43,344 nucleotides of DNA, taken from the NCBI RefSeq assembly GCF_001601825.1, contig NZ_LUJK01000026.1:1-43344 (forward strand), given 5' to 3'. Within the stretch, counting starts at the first letter, position 1. Every line of letters starts with the position of its first letter. This DNA comes from Limnobacter sp. CACIAM 66H1. GTDB taxonomy: Bacteria; Pseudomonadota; Gammaproteobacteria; Burkholderiales; Burkholderiaceae_B. Below the pieces are notes generated by a model, which worked only from the letters and a program-made list of their open reading frames with translations, was not told where the DNA came from and did not search any database. The position numbers and the translations under genes are program-made. Shown here piece by piece: positions 10,783 through 17,993 of the stretch.

Positions 10783-11297
10783 TGGCTAACCTCGAGTGAA
10801 TTCACGGGCATGAAGCTCAGCTCAAGGCGCTTGCCTCCAGCCCTGGGGTCTAGCGGCGACAGTACAACTTGACCGGGTCCAAACGAGGTCACTCTGTATG
10901 TGTCCAATACGTAGCTGCCAACCCCGACAACATGGTCTACCTGACCGTCATTCAAAATGGCGACCTGTTGACCAGCCGATTCAATCAAACCCGTCAGACG
11001 TAACGATTGCAGCGACAAATTGACGGCCGCCTGTCGATTGGCCTCATGACCCGACTGGGTGCCCGACCACTGAAACAAACGACCAGTAATCGGCGGCAAA
11101 TCCATGGCGCGAACACTCAAGGCACTGTCAAGCTGAACATCACCTGAATCCTTGGGCTCAGCTACACTGCCAACTTGCCTCTGACCCGCATTCAGGCGTT
11201 GCTCCAACCTGTCCATGGTTGCTGCGTAATTCTCTTGGGGATCGTCCAACTGTGGGAAAAAGGGAACCAGAAGTATTCCAAACAGAAAGTCCATCAT
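10779..11297 (-). CDS. pilP: Type IV pilus assembly protein PilP (no lipobox)
   Basis: Position between pilO and pilQ and the C-terminal beta domain (VVGVGSYVLDTYRV, then QVVLSPLDPRA) identify PilP. This protein links the inner-membrane PilN/PilO complex to the PilQ secretin in the periplasm. It has 172 residues. Unusually, the protein contains no cysteine, so the lipoprotein signal typical of PilP is absent. The N-terminus MMDFLFGILLVPFFP is a short hydrophobic stretch without a positive n-region. The start is well fixed: an in-frame TGA lies shortly upstream, and a GGAGG site is 10 nt before the first of two ATGs. It overlaps pilO by 4 nt and pilQ by 4 nt. Confidence 0.9.
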   Translation of the reverse strand: MMDFLFGILLVPFFPQLDDPQENYAATMDRLEQRLNAGQRQVGSVAEPKDSGDVQLDSALSVRAMDLPPITGRLFQWSGTQSGHEANRQAAVNLSLQSLRLTGLIESAGQQVAILNDGQVDHVVGVGSYVLDTYRVTSFGPGQVVLSPLDPRAGGKRLELSFMPVNSLEVSQ

Positions 11298-11908
11298 GGA
11301 TTCTTGACCTCCTCAACTGGCGGTGTATTCGTAGGCAATTGTGCAAAGGCATTGAGCTCGCCGGTCATTTGCCAGCCCCCTTCATCGGGCAGATAAGCCA
11401 TGTCAAACTCCTTCAAACTGACCTGGCGGCTCAGCGCAGCGATGTGATTGGGCAGACGTGATATTGCATCGCCATCACCGCGCACACTGACAGTCACGGG
11501 CACTACTCGCATCACCTCACGGTTCAGTGGCTCTTTGGGCGTAAATTCAGACAGCTTCAACTCATGATCCAGAATGACGTCATTAATCCGCGCCAGCAGT
11601 GAGGCCAGTTCTCGCTCGGACGGCAGGGCCATCTTCAACAAAGGCAGCTGCGCCTCAAGCTCGGCCAGCTCAGCCTCAATGACAGGCCGATCCAGCAGGA
11701 GCTGAGATTGCGCATCCAGTCGCCCCAACGACTCCTGAATATTGGTTTCAAGTTGCGTGCTGATGGTCAAACTGTCTTTCCAGAACAGCACATAACCCAG
11801 CACCAGAAACACCAGCCAGAGCACAGCAATCAACAACAGCCTTTTGGAGAAAGGAAGCAAAGGCAACTCATCGACCAAGTCCCGAAAACTCATCTCATCC
11901 AGACGCAT
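11294..11908 (-). CDS. pilO: Type IV pilus inner-membrane protein PilO
   Basis: PilO (204 residues from the chosen start) is a bitopic inner-membrane protein that pairs with PilN in the pilus alignment complex. One membrane segment is visible (LLLIAVLWLVFLVLGYVLF, about 25-43). A coiled-coil stretch follows with repeated LE/LA spacing (ETNIQESLGRLDAQ to ELEAQLPLL), then a periplasmic ferredoxin-like domain. I chose ATG at 11906-11908 because AGGGG stands 8 nt before it; an upstream GTG at 11915-11917 would have no spacing to that site. The gene overlaps pilN by 14 nt. Confidence 0.93.
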   Translation of the reverse strand: MRLDEMSFRDLVDELPLLPFSKRLLLIAVLWLVFLVLGYVLFWKDSLTISTQLETNIQESLGRLDAQSQLLLDRPVIEAELAELEAQLPLLKMALPSERELASLLARINDVILDHELKLSEFTPKEPLNREVMRVVPVTVSVRGDGDAISRLPNHIAALSRQVSLKEFDMAYLPDEGGWQMTGELNAFAQLPTNTPPVEEVKNP

Positions 11909-12473
11909 GCTGAGCACCCCTTAAAATCGCTTTGATCTCAAACAGGTGACGGTTGTCGATCACCCCCTTCACCGTCTTCTTCGGCTCAGTCACAGAGACG
12001 AGATCGACCGACTCGAACAAACTATTGCCAGCCTCCATTTGATCGACCCACTGCGCCAAGCTAGACACCGCATCAGTGAACCCATTGATGATCAACACGT
12101 CTTTGCTGACAAACAAACGTGTCATCGACACATTGGAAGGCACCGTGCCATCCAGGTATGAAACCCAGCGGCTTGCCAGAATGGATTCTTTTTCCACCGC
12201 CTCTAGAGCGCTTACCTGACGATTCAGCACCACAACCTTGTCCTTCATGGCTTGAACCTCCGCCACACGCGTAGCCATTTCTGACTCCATGGCGCTCAAA
12301 TGTCCAAGAAAAACTTCCTGTCTTGCCGCTCGCTCGGCGAATTCGCTTCCAATCGCATAACAAGCCGCCAAACCAATCACGACACCTACTGTCAACTCTG
12401 CAATCAAGCGACGTCTCCTGCGCGTCTCCCGCAGGGCCCGGTAGGGGTAAAGGTTGAATAAAATCACTCGCAT
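11895..12473 (-). CDS. pilN: Type IV pilus inner-membrane protein PilN
   Basis: PilN (192 residues) has a short cytoplasmic N-terminus with FNLYPYR, the counterpart of the INLLPYR motif that docks into PilM. This is followed by a basic stretch, one transmembrane helix (about 25-43, LTVGVVIGLAACYAIG) and a periplasmic coiled coil plus ferredoxin-like domain that pairs with PilO. The ATG overlaps pilM by 10 nt and has a GGAGG site 7 nt upstream within the pilM coding region, so translational coupling is likely. Confidence 0.93.
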   Translation of the reverse strand: MRVILFNLYPYRALRETRRRRRLIAELTVGVVIGLAACYAIGSEFAERAARQEVFLGHLSAMESEMATRVAEVQAMKDKVVVLNRQVSALEAVEKESILASRWVSYLDGTVPSNVSMTRLFVSKDVLIINGFTDAVSSLAQWVDQMEAGNSLFESVDLVSVTEPKKTVKGVIDNRHLFEIKAILRGAQHASG

Positions 12474-13432
12474 GGCATGGCCTCCAAGGCGCCAAATGGC
12501 ACCACATCGTCATGCCAACGGCCCTGCAGCTCTTTTCGGGGAGAAATGTCAATTAAACGGGGCGACAGGGTCTGACTGCGCTTGACTGTAGACTCACACC
12601 CTTTGGCGTACATCAGTTCGCCCCCAAGAATCAGGCGAACCGAGGCCACCTCCTCTGGAGCCCCATCCCTTGTCCAGGTTGACACCAGGCGCTCCAGCGC
12701 AGACACGGCCTGCACCACCGAGAAACCATCTTCGCTGTGCTCCCAGCTTTCATTGAACAACACACCCTGTGAAAAAACGGCCAATCGCACATGGTGGCGA
12801 GACAATTCACCGTGTAAGAGAAATCGAACATCTGCCGACTTCCACGCAGCAGGGGCCATCTGCCAATAGCCGTTCATGGCAGCCACTGTGTCCAGCGTAA
12901 TACCCAGACAGGTCACGCCACTGGACTGGCATGCACGGAGGATTTCATCGACCTGTTTTTGATCGATGCCCGCAACAGCCAGACTCACACTGCCGTCGGA
13001 CAGCTCTGCCTTCACCTGCCAATCGAAAGCCGCTTCTCGCTCCGATTCCCCTGCAGCGGCCTCCATCAACTCCTGAATCTGGAAACGAATCAAATTCTCG
13101 CGCTCATCCTTGGCAACCCCAATCTCGCCCAGGTAAGCATGTTTGGAAGGCACGGAGACCACCACGAACTGGGGCTTGACGAAGGCGGCAGGGAGAGCCC
13201 CGATTGCATCGACCATCGCTTTTCCAAGTGATTGCGCATCCAACAAGGCATCCCCCTGAGGAGCAACCTCGAAATTGCCCCCACCCGATGCACGAATCGA
13301 CTTGAACGACAGTCGGCTCTGACGTTCAATTTCACCGTAAACCCAACGCCATCTCGCCCCACTGAAGGAGATCGACAATGCATGGGCGGCGCCTGCGTGC
13401 AAACTGAAAATCCAATTTCGAAGTAATTTCAT
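12464..13432 (-). CDS. pilM: Type IV pilus assembly protein PilM (divergent)
   Basis: Position at the head of pilNOPQ and the overall layout point to PilM, the cytoplasmic actin-like protein that binds the PilN N-terminus. Family-like segments include VVVSVPSKHAYLGEI (about 89-103), LIRFQIQELME (about 114-124), and a C-terminal LILGGELMY. The N-terminal phosphate loop of typical PilM (D-I-G-S-S-S-V-K) is not recognisable; the corresponding stretch reads LSISFSGARWRW. At 322 residues it is somewhat shorter than classic PilM. Nucleotide binding is therefore doubtful. The ATG has an AGGG site 7 nt upstream that lies inside a potential hairpin. Confidence 0.8.
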   Translation of the reverse strand: MKLLRNWIFSLHAGAAHALSISFSGARWRWVYGEIERQSRLSFKSIRASGGGNFEVAPQGDALLDAQSLGKAMVDAIGALPAAFVKPQFVVVSVPSKHAYLGEIGVAKDERENLIRFQIQELMEAAAGESEREAAFDWQVKAELSDGSVSLAVAGIDQKQVDEILRACQSSGVTCLGITLDTVAAMNGYWQMAPAAWKSADVRFLLHGELSRHHVRLAVFSQGVLFNESWEHSEDGFSVVQAVSALERLVSTWTRDGAPEEVASVRLILGGELMYAKGCESTVKRSQTLSPRLIDISPRKELQGRWHDDVVPFGALEAMPCE

Positions 13433-13438
13433 GGATAA

Positions 13439-13465
13439 ACCCTGAGCAAGGTAGAGCTTCAGGGT
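13439..13465 (-). promoter_or_regulatory. Hairpin covering the pilM ribosome binding site
   Basis: On the minus strand, ACCCTGA-A-GC, an 8-nt loop and GC-TCAGGGT can pair as a 9-bp stem with one bulged A. The AGGG used as the pilM Shine-Dalgarno lies in the 3' arm, 7 nt before the ATG. The hairpin could limit translation of pilM, the first gene of the pilus operon. The structure is seen directly; its regulatory role is inferred. Confidence 0.45.
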
Positions 13466-13611
13466 AGAGAATTCGGCGGGGCCAGCTAACCCTCATTGGA
13501 GGGGACAACCACAAGGGGGAGAGTACGAATTCAACACTAGAGTCAACGATCGGAAATTCCCGTGCGTTGGCAGATACAATGTAGCCACCAACACCAATCC
13601 TGTTCCGACCT

Positions 13612-16089
13612 GTGAATTCAAACAAAATCCGCCTCAAGCATCACTCCGATGGCTTTATCGCGACTACGCTCACCGTACTCATCGGCCTTGGCGTGTCTGG
13701 CGCACTGCTTGTGGGTGTTGCCCTGGCACTCATTTTCCCGAAGTTGCCCGACCTCGACACCTTGACTGACTACCGGCCCAAGGTACCTTTGCGCGTGTTG
13801 ACCTCAGATGGCGTACTGATTGGTGAATTTGGCGAGGAACGTCGCCGGCCAGTCGACATCACTGAAGTGCCCTTGGTCATGCAACAAGCGATCCTGGCGG
13901 CTGAGGACGACCGGTTCTACGAACATGGCGGCATTGACTTCATGGGCGTTGCGAGGGCCTTGGTGACCAACGTCACCTCGGGTGGGCGCACACAGGGCGC
14001 CAGCACGATTACCATGCAGGTTGCCCGCAATTTCTTTCTGACTCGAGACAAAACCTGGACCCGCAAACTGTATGAAGTGCTGCTGGCCTACAAAATTGAA
14101 GACAATCTGAGCAAAGATGAAATTCTGGAGTTGTACATCAACCAGATTTATCTGGGTCAACGCGCCTACGGGTTTCAATCTGCCTCGCAGGTTTATTTCG
14201 GCAAACCTCTGCGCGACATCAATGCGGCAGAGGCAGCCATGTTGGCTGGTTTGCCGAAAGCACCCTCTGCCTACAATCCGATCGTCAATCCAAGCCGTGC
14301 ACGCGTACGCCAGGAATATGTGCTGCGGCGCATGAACGACCTCGAGTATCTGGATGATGCACAGTTTGAGGAAGCCTTGAACACCGAGTTGGTGTACCGC
14401 AATCGCAAAGCCAACGGCGATGACATCGAGGCCACCACCGGACTGACCATCAATGCCGACTATGCAGCAGAAATGGCACGCCAGGCTGTGGTTGAAATGT
14501 ATGGCGAAGAGGCCTACACCTCGGGTATCACCGTTACCACAACCTTGATCGCCAAAGAACAGCGCGCTGCCCAGCGCGCCTTGCGCAACAGCGTGATGGA
14601 TTACGAACTGCGTCAATTTTTCCGTGGTCCTGAAGGCTACATCGAACTGCCCAACGATCCCAAAGAAGCTGAAGAAGTCATCGGTGACAACATCAGTGAC
14701 TACACCGACTACGGCTTTTTGCAGAGCGCAGTGGTGTTGTCAGCCAGCCCCACTGAAGTGGTAGTGTCGCAAGGCGCTGGTGAACCCCTGAAACTCACTG
14801 GGGCAAGCCTGAAGCCTGCAGAAAGCTGGTTAAATGAACGTGCCCCAGCCAATAAACGACTGAAACGCGGTGCGGTGGTTCGCATTCTGAAACGCAAAGA
14901 CCAGCCACCCATGCTGACACAATTGCCTGAAGTGGAAGCTGCATTCATTGCCATCAGCACCAAAGACGGTGCAATCCGCGCCCTGTCCGGCGGGTTTGAA
15001 TTCTCCCGCAACAAATTCAACCATGTCACCCAGGCTACTCGCCAACCGGGTTCAGCGTTCAAGCCGTTTGTGTATTCTGCTGCACTTGAAAAGGGAATCA
15101 CACCCACCACACTGGTGGCCGATGAGCCCATTTTTGTGCCTGCCGACACCCCGGGTGGCAAGGACTGGAGCCCGAAAAACTACGATGGCAAGTACGATGG
15201 CCCCATGCTGCTGAAGGAAGGCCTGGCCAAATCGAAAAACATGGTGTCCATTCGTGTGCTGCAAGAAATTACCCCGCAATACGGCCAGCGGTGGGCCACG
15301 CAATTCGGATTTCCTGCTGCCAATGTGCCCCCTTACCTCACCATGGCCCTGGGTGCTGTCACCACAAACCCATTACAAATGGCGAGCGCATTTGCCGTAT
15401 TTGCCAATTCTGGCTACCGGATAAAACCCTATTTAATTGAAAAAATCACCGATGGCACCGGTCGAATTGTGGCGCGCGCGCGCCCCGCTGTGGCGGGTGA
15501 AGAAGCCAATCGTGTGATTGACGCCCGCAATGCATTCCTGACCACCCGCCTTCTGCGCGAAGTGGTTGAGCGCGGCACTGCCACCCGGGCCAAAGTGCTT
15601 AATCGTGGAGATATTGTGGGTAAAACGGGTACGACCAACGACAGCCATGACGCCTGGTTTGCCGGCTACAACACCGACATTTCAGCCGTGGCTTGGGTCG
15701 GCTATGATCAGCCTCGCAATCTGGGCGCCCGCGAAACCGGTGGTGGTCTGGCATTGCCAATCTGGATTGACTACATGAAAGTAGCGCTGGCTGATTTGCC
15801 AGAGAGGCCCCAGGTTGTTCCTCCTGGCATTGAATACATCGACGGAAATTATTATTACTCCGAATACACACCCGGCAACGGTGTAGCCCGCATTGATGTG
15901 AACGGTGGCGGTGACGACATTCCGAGTCTGTTTAACTTCCTGAAAGGCTTGGGAGGGATGCTCGAGGGTAGTGGTGAAGCACCCATCAGTGGCAATCCCA
16001 CGGCGGGTGATGGCACTAGTCACGCAGCACCTGTGCGACCACGTGAACAGCCGCGGGATGACATTGAACGATTGTTTGGCAATAATTAA
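13612..16089 (+). CDS. mrcA: Penicillin-binding protein 1A (bifunctional)
   Basis: Class A PBP of 825 residues that polymerises and cross-links peptidoglycan at the inner membrane. After a short cytoplasmic tail and one transmembrane helix (about 15-40) comes a GT51 glycosyltransferase domain with catalytic E98 (AAEDDRFYEH) and GASTITMQ. An OB-like insert follows (about 330-440), then the transpeptidase domain with S481-x-x-K484 (GSAFKPFV), S541-K542-N543 and K671-T672-G673. The start is GTG; no strong ribosome binding site is visible, so a slightly different start is possible. It is transcribed divergently from pilM across a 179-nt spacer in which I see no convincing -35/-10 pair, and it is the usual neighbour of pilM in proteobacteria. 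Confidence 0.97.
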   Translation: MNSNKIRLKHHSDGFIATTLTVLIGLGVSGALLVGVALALIFPKLPDLDTLTDYRPKVPLRVLTSDGVLIGEFGEERRRPVDITEVPLVMQQAILAAEDDRFYEHGGIDFMGVARALVTNVTSGGRTQGASTITMQVARNFFLTRDKTWTRKLYEVLLAYKIEDNLSKDEILELYINQIYLGQRAYGFQSASQVYFGKPLRDINAAEAAMLAGLPKAPSAYNPIVNPSRARVRQEYVLRRMNDLEYLDDAQFEEALNTELVYRNRKANGDDIEATTGLTINADYAAEMARQAVVEMYGEEAYTSGITVTTTLIAKEQRAAQRALRNSVMDYELRQFFRGPEGYIELPNDPKEAEEVIGDNISDYTDYGFLQSAVVLSASPTEVVVSQGAGEPLKLTGASLKPAESWLNERAPANKRLKRGAVVRILKRKDQPPMLTQLPEVEAAFIAISTKDGAIRALSGGFEFSRNKFNHVTQATRQPGSAFKPFVYSAALEKGITPTTLVADEPIFVPADTPGGKDWSPKNYDGKYDGPMLLKEGLAKSKNMVSIRVLQEITPQYGQRWATQFGFPAANVPPYLTMALGAVTTNPLQMASAFAVFANSGYRIKPYLIEKITDGTGRIVARARPAVAGEEANRVIDARNAFLTTRLLREVVERGTATRAKVLNRGDIVGKTGTTNDSHDAWFAGYNTDISAVAWVGYDQPRNLGARETGGGLALPIWIDYMKVALADLPERPQVVPPGIEYIDGNYYYSEYTPGNGVARIDVNGGGDDIPSLFNFLKGLGGMLEGSGEAPISGNPTAGDGTSHAAPVRPREQPRDDIERLFGNN

Positions 16090-16094
16090 ATGGC

Positions 16095-16421
16095 CTAAAA
16101 CTTGGGGCAGTGTTGCCCCAATTGGCCGCTTAACAGCTCAACAAAATGAGTTCTGAACGGAGTTTTACTGCGGGTGTCTAACCATTCACCATTGGCGTAT
16201 TGGTAATGAAAACCACCCGATTTTGCAGCAAGCCACAACTCGTGGTTGGCCACTTGGCTGTTCAAAATCATCTTGCCTTTGTCTTCAAAATCAAGGGTTA
16301 ATACATTGCCCGAGCGCATTGAATCTGCATCAAGGTCCAGCGTATCGACCAAGGATTCAATATACTCTTCTACTTGAACCAAAGTGGCATCCACCACCGC
16401 CTGGAATTCCGTGTCTGTCAT
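16095..16421 (-). CDS. cyaY: Iron-sulfur cluster assembly protein CyaY (bacterial frataxin)
   Basis: A 108-residue bacterial frataxin that binds iron through an acidic helix and modulates IscS-dependent Fe-S cluster assembly. Family features are the N-terminal helix MTDTEFQAVVDATL, the acidic run at the end of helix 1 (DTLDLDAD), the strands RSGNVLTLDFED, and the ELWLAAKSGGFHY core. The chosen ATG (16419-16421) has a GAGGTGA site at good distance; an upstream in-frame ATG would add 12 residues outside the family. The start codon shares two bases with the divergent lptM start. Confidence 0.95.
   Translation of the reverse strand: MTDTEFQAVVDATLVQVEEYIESLVDTLDLDADSMRSGNVLTLDFEDKGKMILNSQVANHELWLAAKSGGFHYQYANGEWLDTRSKTPFRTHFVELLSGQLGQHCPKF
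16102..16121. terminator. Hairpin at the mrcA/cyaY convergent end
   Basis: TTGGGGCA, loop GTGT and TGCCCCAA form a perfect 8-bp stem. On the minus strand it lies in the last codons of cyaY and is followed by GTTTTAG, a short U-tract that overlaps the stop codon. It could terminate cyaY transcription, and it stands 13 nt after the mrcA stop for the opposite strand. The U-tract is short, so efficiency is uncertain. Confidence 0.45.
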
Positions 16422-16578
16422 GAAAAAATCACCTCTAAGAATATTGGCCATTGTCACCTTGTTTGCCCTGGGCCTGAGTGCTTGCGGTCAACGCGGGCCA
16501 CTTTATTTACCCGAGCCACCAGCCCCCCTGCCCAAGCCTGCTGGCTACGACAAACCTGAACAACAGCAAAACCGCTAA
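16420..16578 (+). CDS. lptM: LPS-assembly lipoprotein LptM (YifL-like)
   Basis: A 52-residue lipoprotein: basic MKKSPLR, hydrophobic stretch, lipobox L-S-A-C with C22, then CGQRGPLYLPEPP, the hallmark of the LptM/YifL family. In E. coli, LptM assists the LptD/LptE outer-membrane LPS translocon. It is followed by a proline-rich tail. The gene lies 27 nt before lysA, the normal neighbour of this family. The ATG at 16420-16422 overlaps the divergent cyaY start (CATG); no strong ribosome binding site is visible, and any promoter must lie inside cyaY. Confidence 0.92.
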   Translation: MKKSPLRILAIVTLFALGLSACGQRGPLYLPEPPAPLPKPAGYDKPEQQQNR

Positions 16579-16605
16579 ACCTACAATTTTCGAGCAAATT
16601 TTACC

Positions 16606-17913
16606 GTGCAAAACAACTCAGTGAATCCAAGCGATCTCAACCCTTACTTGCAGTTCGATGCAGCCAGTGGTGAACTTCAATTTGAGAACACCGAACTGTC
16701 CGGTTTGGCACAAGAATTCGGAACCCCCCTGTATGTGTATTCCGCCTCGTCGATCAAAGCGGCTTACCATGCATATGCCAGTGCCTGTCAGGGTCTGGCC
16801 CAAGTCACCATCTGCTACGCGGTCAAAGCTAACTCCAACATTCACATTCTGAAGTTGCTGGCCCAAGAGGGTGCAGGGTTCGACATCGTCTCCGCCGGAG
16901 AACTGGCCCGTGTCATTGCGGCCGGTGGCGCACCTGAAAAGGCTGTATTCGCTGGCGTGGGCAAATCCATGCAGGAAATTGAATACGCACTGGGTCAAGG
17001 CGTGGGCTGCTTCAACGTTGAATCTGAGGCCGAAATGGAGCGCGTGGCCCTGGTTGCCGAAAAATTGCAACGGAAAGCCAATGTGTCGCTGCGCGTGAAT
17101 CCCGATGTCGATGCAAAAACCCACCCTTACATTTCCACGGGCCTCAAAGAAAACAAATTTGGCGTGTCGATGAACGCGGCCAAACGGGTTTATCAATTTG
17201 CCAATTCTCACCCATGGCTGAATGTGCATGGCATTGATTGCCACATTGGCTCTCAACTCACGGATGCAAGCCCCTATTTCGATGCGCTTGACCGGGTATT
17301 GGCGTTGCTAGACCAATTGGCAGCCGAGGGCATTGAAATCAATCACCTCGATCTGGGCGGCGGTATTGGTATTCGATATCTGGACGAAACCCCACCGACG
17401 CCAGCCGAAGTACTGCCCAAATTAATCAGCAAAGTTCAAAGCTGGGCTCAAGCCAAGGGTCGCGGTATGCCCACCCTGTCATTCGAGCCGGGACGCTCCA
17501 TTGTAGGCAATGCAGGGGTTTTGCTCACCCAGGTTGAATTCCTGAAAGAGAATGAAGGCAAACACTTCGCGATTGTAGACGCCGCCATGAATGACCTGAT
17601 GCGCCCGGCAATGTACAAAGCATTCCATGGTGTGGTGGCTGTACAAAACAACCCCCATGCCGCTGTGCAGGATTATGACGTTGTGGGGCCCGTGTGCGAG
17701 TCGGGAGATTGGCTGGCAAAAAACCGCACACTGGCGATAGAACAGGGCGACTACCTCGCCATTTTATCGGCGGGTGCGTACGGCCAAACCATGGCCTCGA
17801 ATTACAACAGCCGCGGCCGTGCAGCCGAGGTACTTTTGGAAAACGGCAAAGTTACCTTGATTCGCCGGCGCGAAACCATCGAAGACCAGCTTCGCCCGGA
17901 ACTCGACGTTTAA
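16606..17913 (+). CDS. lysA: Diaminopimelate decarboxylase
   Basis: PLP-dependent fold-III decarboxylase (435 residues) that converts meso-diaminopimelate to lysine, the last step of lysine synthesis. The PLP lysine is K74 in CYAVKANSN. HIGSQL, the glycine-rich DLGGGIGIRY, EPGRSIVGNAG, CESGD and SAGAYG line the cofactor and substrate sites. The start is GTG at 16606; a second in-frame GTG five codons later cannot be excluded, as no strong ribosome binding site is seen. It is probably co-transcribed with lptM and ends at a clear bidirectional terminator. Confidence 0.97.
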   Translation: MQNNSVNPSDLNPYLQFDAASGELQFENTELSGLAQEFGTPLYVYSASSIKAAYHAYASACQGLAQVTICYAVKANSNIHILKLLAQEGAGFDIVSAGELARVIAAGGAPEKAVFAGVGKSMQEIEYALGQGVGCFNVESEAEMERVALVAEKLQRKANVSLRVNPDVDAKTHPYISTGLKENKFGVSMNAAKRVYQFANSHPWLNVHGIDCHIGSQLTDASPYFDALDRVLALLDQLAAEGIEINHLDLGGGIGIRYLDETPPTPAEVLPKLISKVQSWAQAKGRGMPTLSFEPGRSIVGNAGVLLTQVEFLKENEGKHFAIVDAAMNDLMRPAMYKAFHGVVAVQNNPHAAVQDYDVVGPVCESGDWLAKNRTLAIEQGDYLAILSAGAYGQTMASNYNSRGRAAEVLLENGKVTLIRRRETIEDQLRPELDV

Positions 17914-17928
17914 TTACATCCACGTATG

Positions 17929-17964
17929 AAAAAAGCCCCGATTCCAACGAACCGGGGCTTTTTT
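17929..17964. terminator. Bidirectional rho-independent terminator between lysA and ccsB
   Basis: A 12-bp perfect stem (AAAAAAGCCCCG with CGGGGCTTTTTT, loop 17941-17952) has an A-run on one flank and a T-run on the other. It can therefore end lysA on plus and resB-ccsB on minus. It lies between the two convergent stop codons. Confidence 0.93.
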
Positions 17965-17993
17965 ATTGCTCGCTGCGCCAATCGCCGACCTGA

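Noticed and set aside
13433-13611. Promoter pair in the pilM/mrcA spacer (a TACAAT at 13575-13580 and a TTGACT on minus)
   Set aside because: Neither hexamer has an acceptable partner at 16-18 nt, so I do not list a promoter.
16422-16457. Longer cyaY start adding 12 residues
   Set aside because: The added residues are outside the frataxin family and would lie antisense to the lptM signal peptide; the chosen ATG has a good ribosome binding site.
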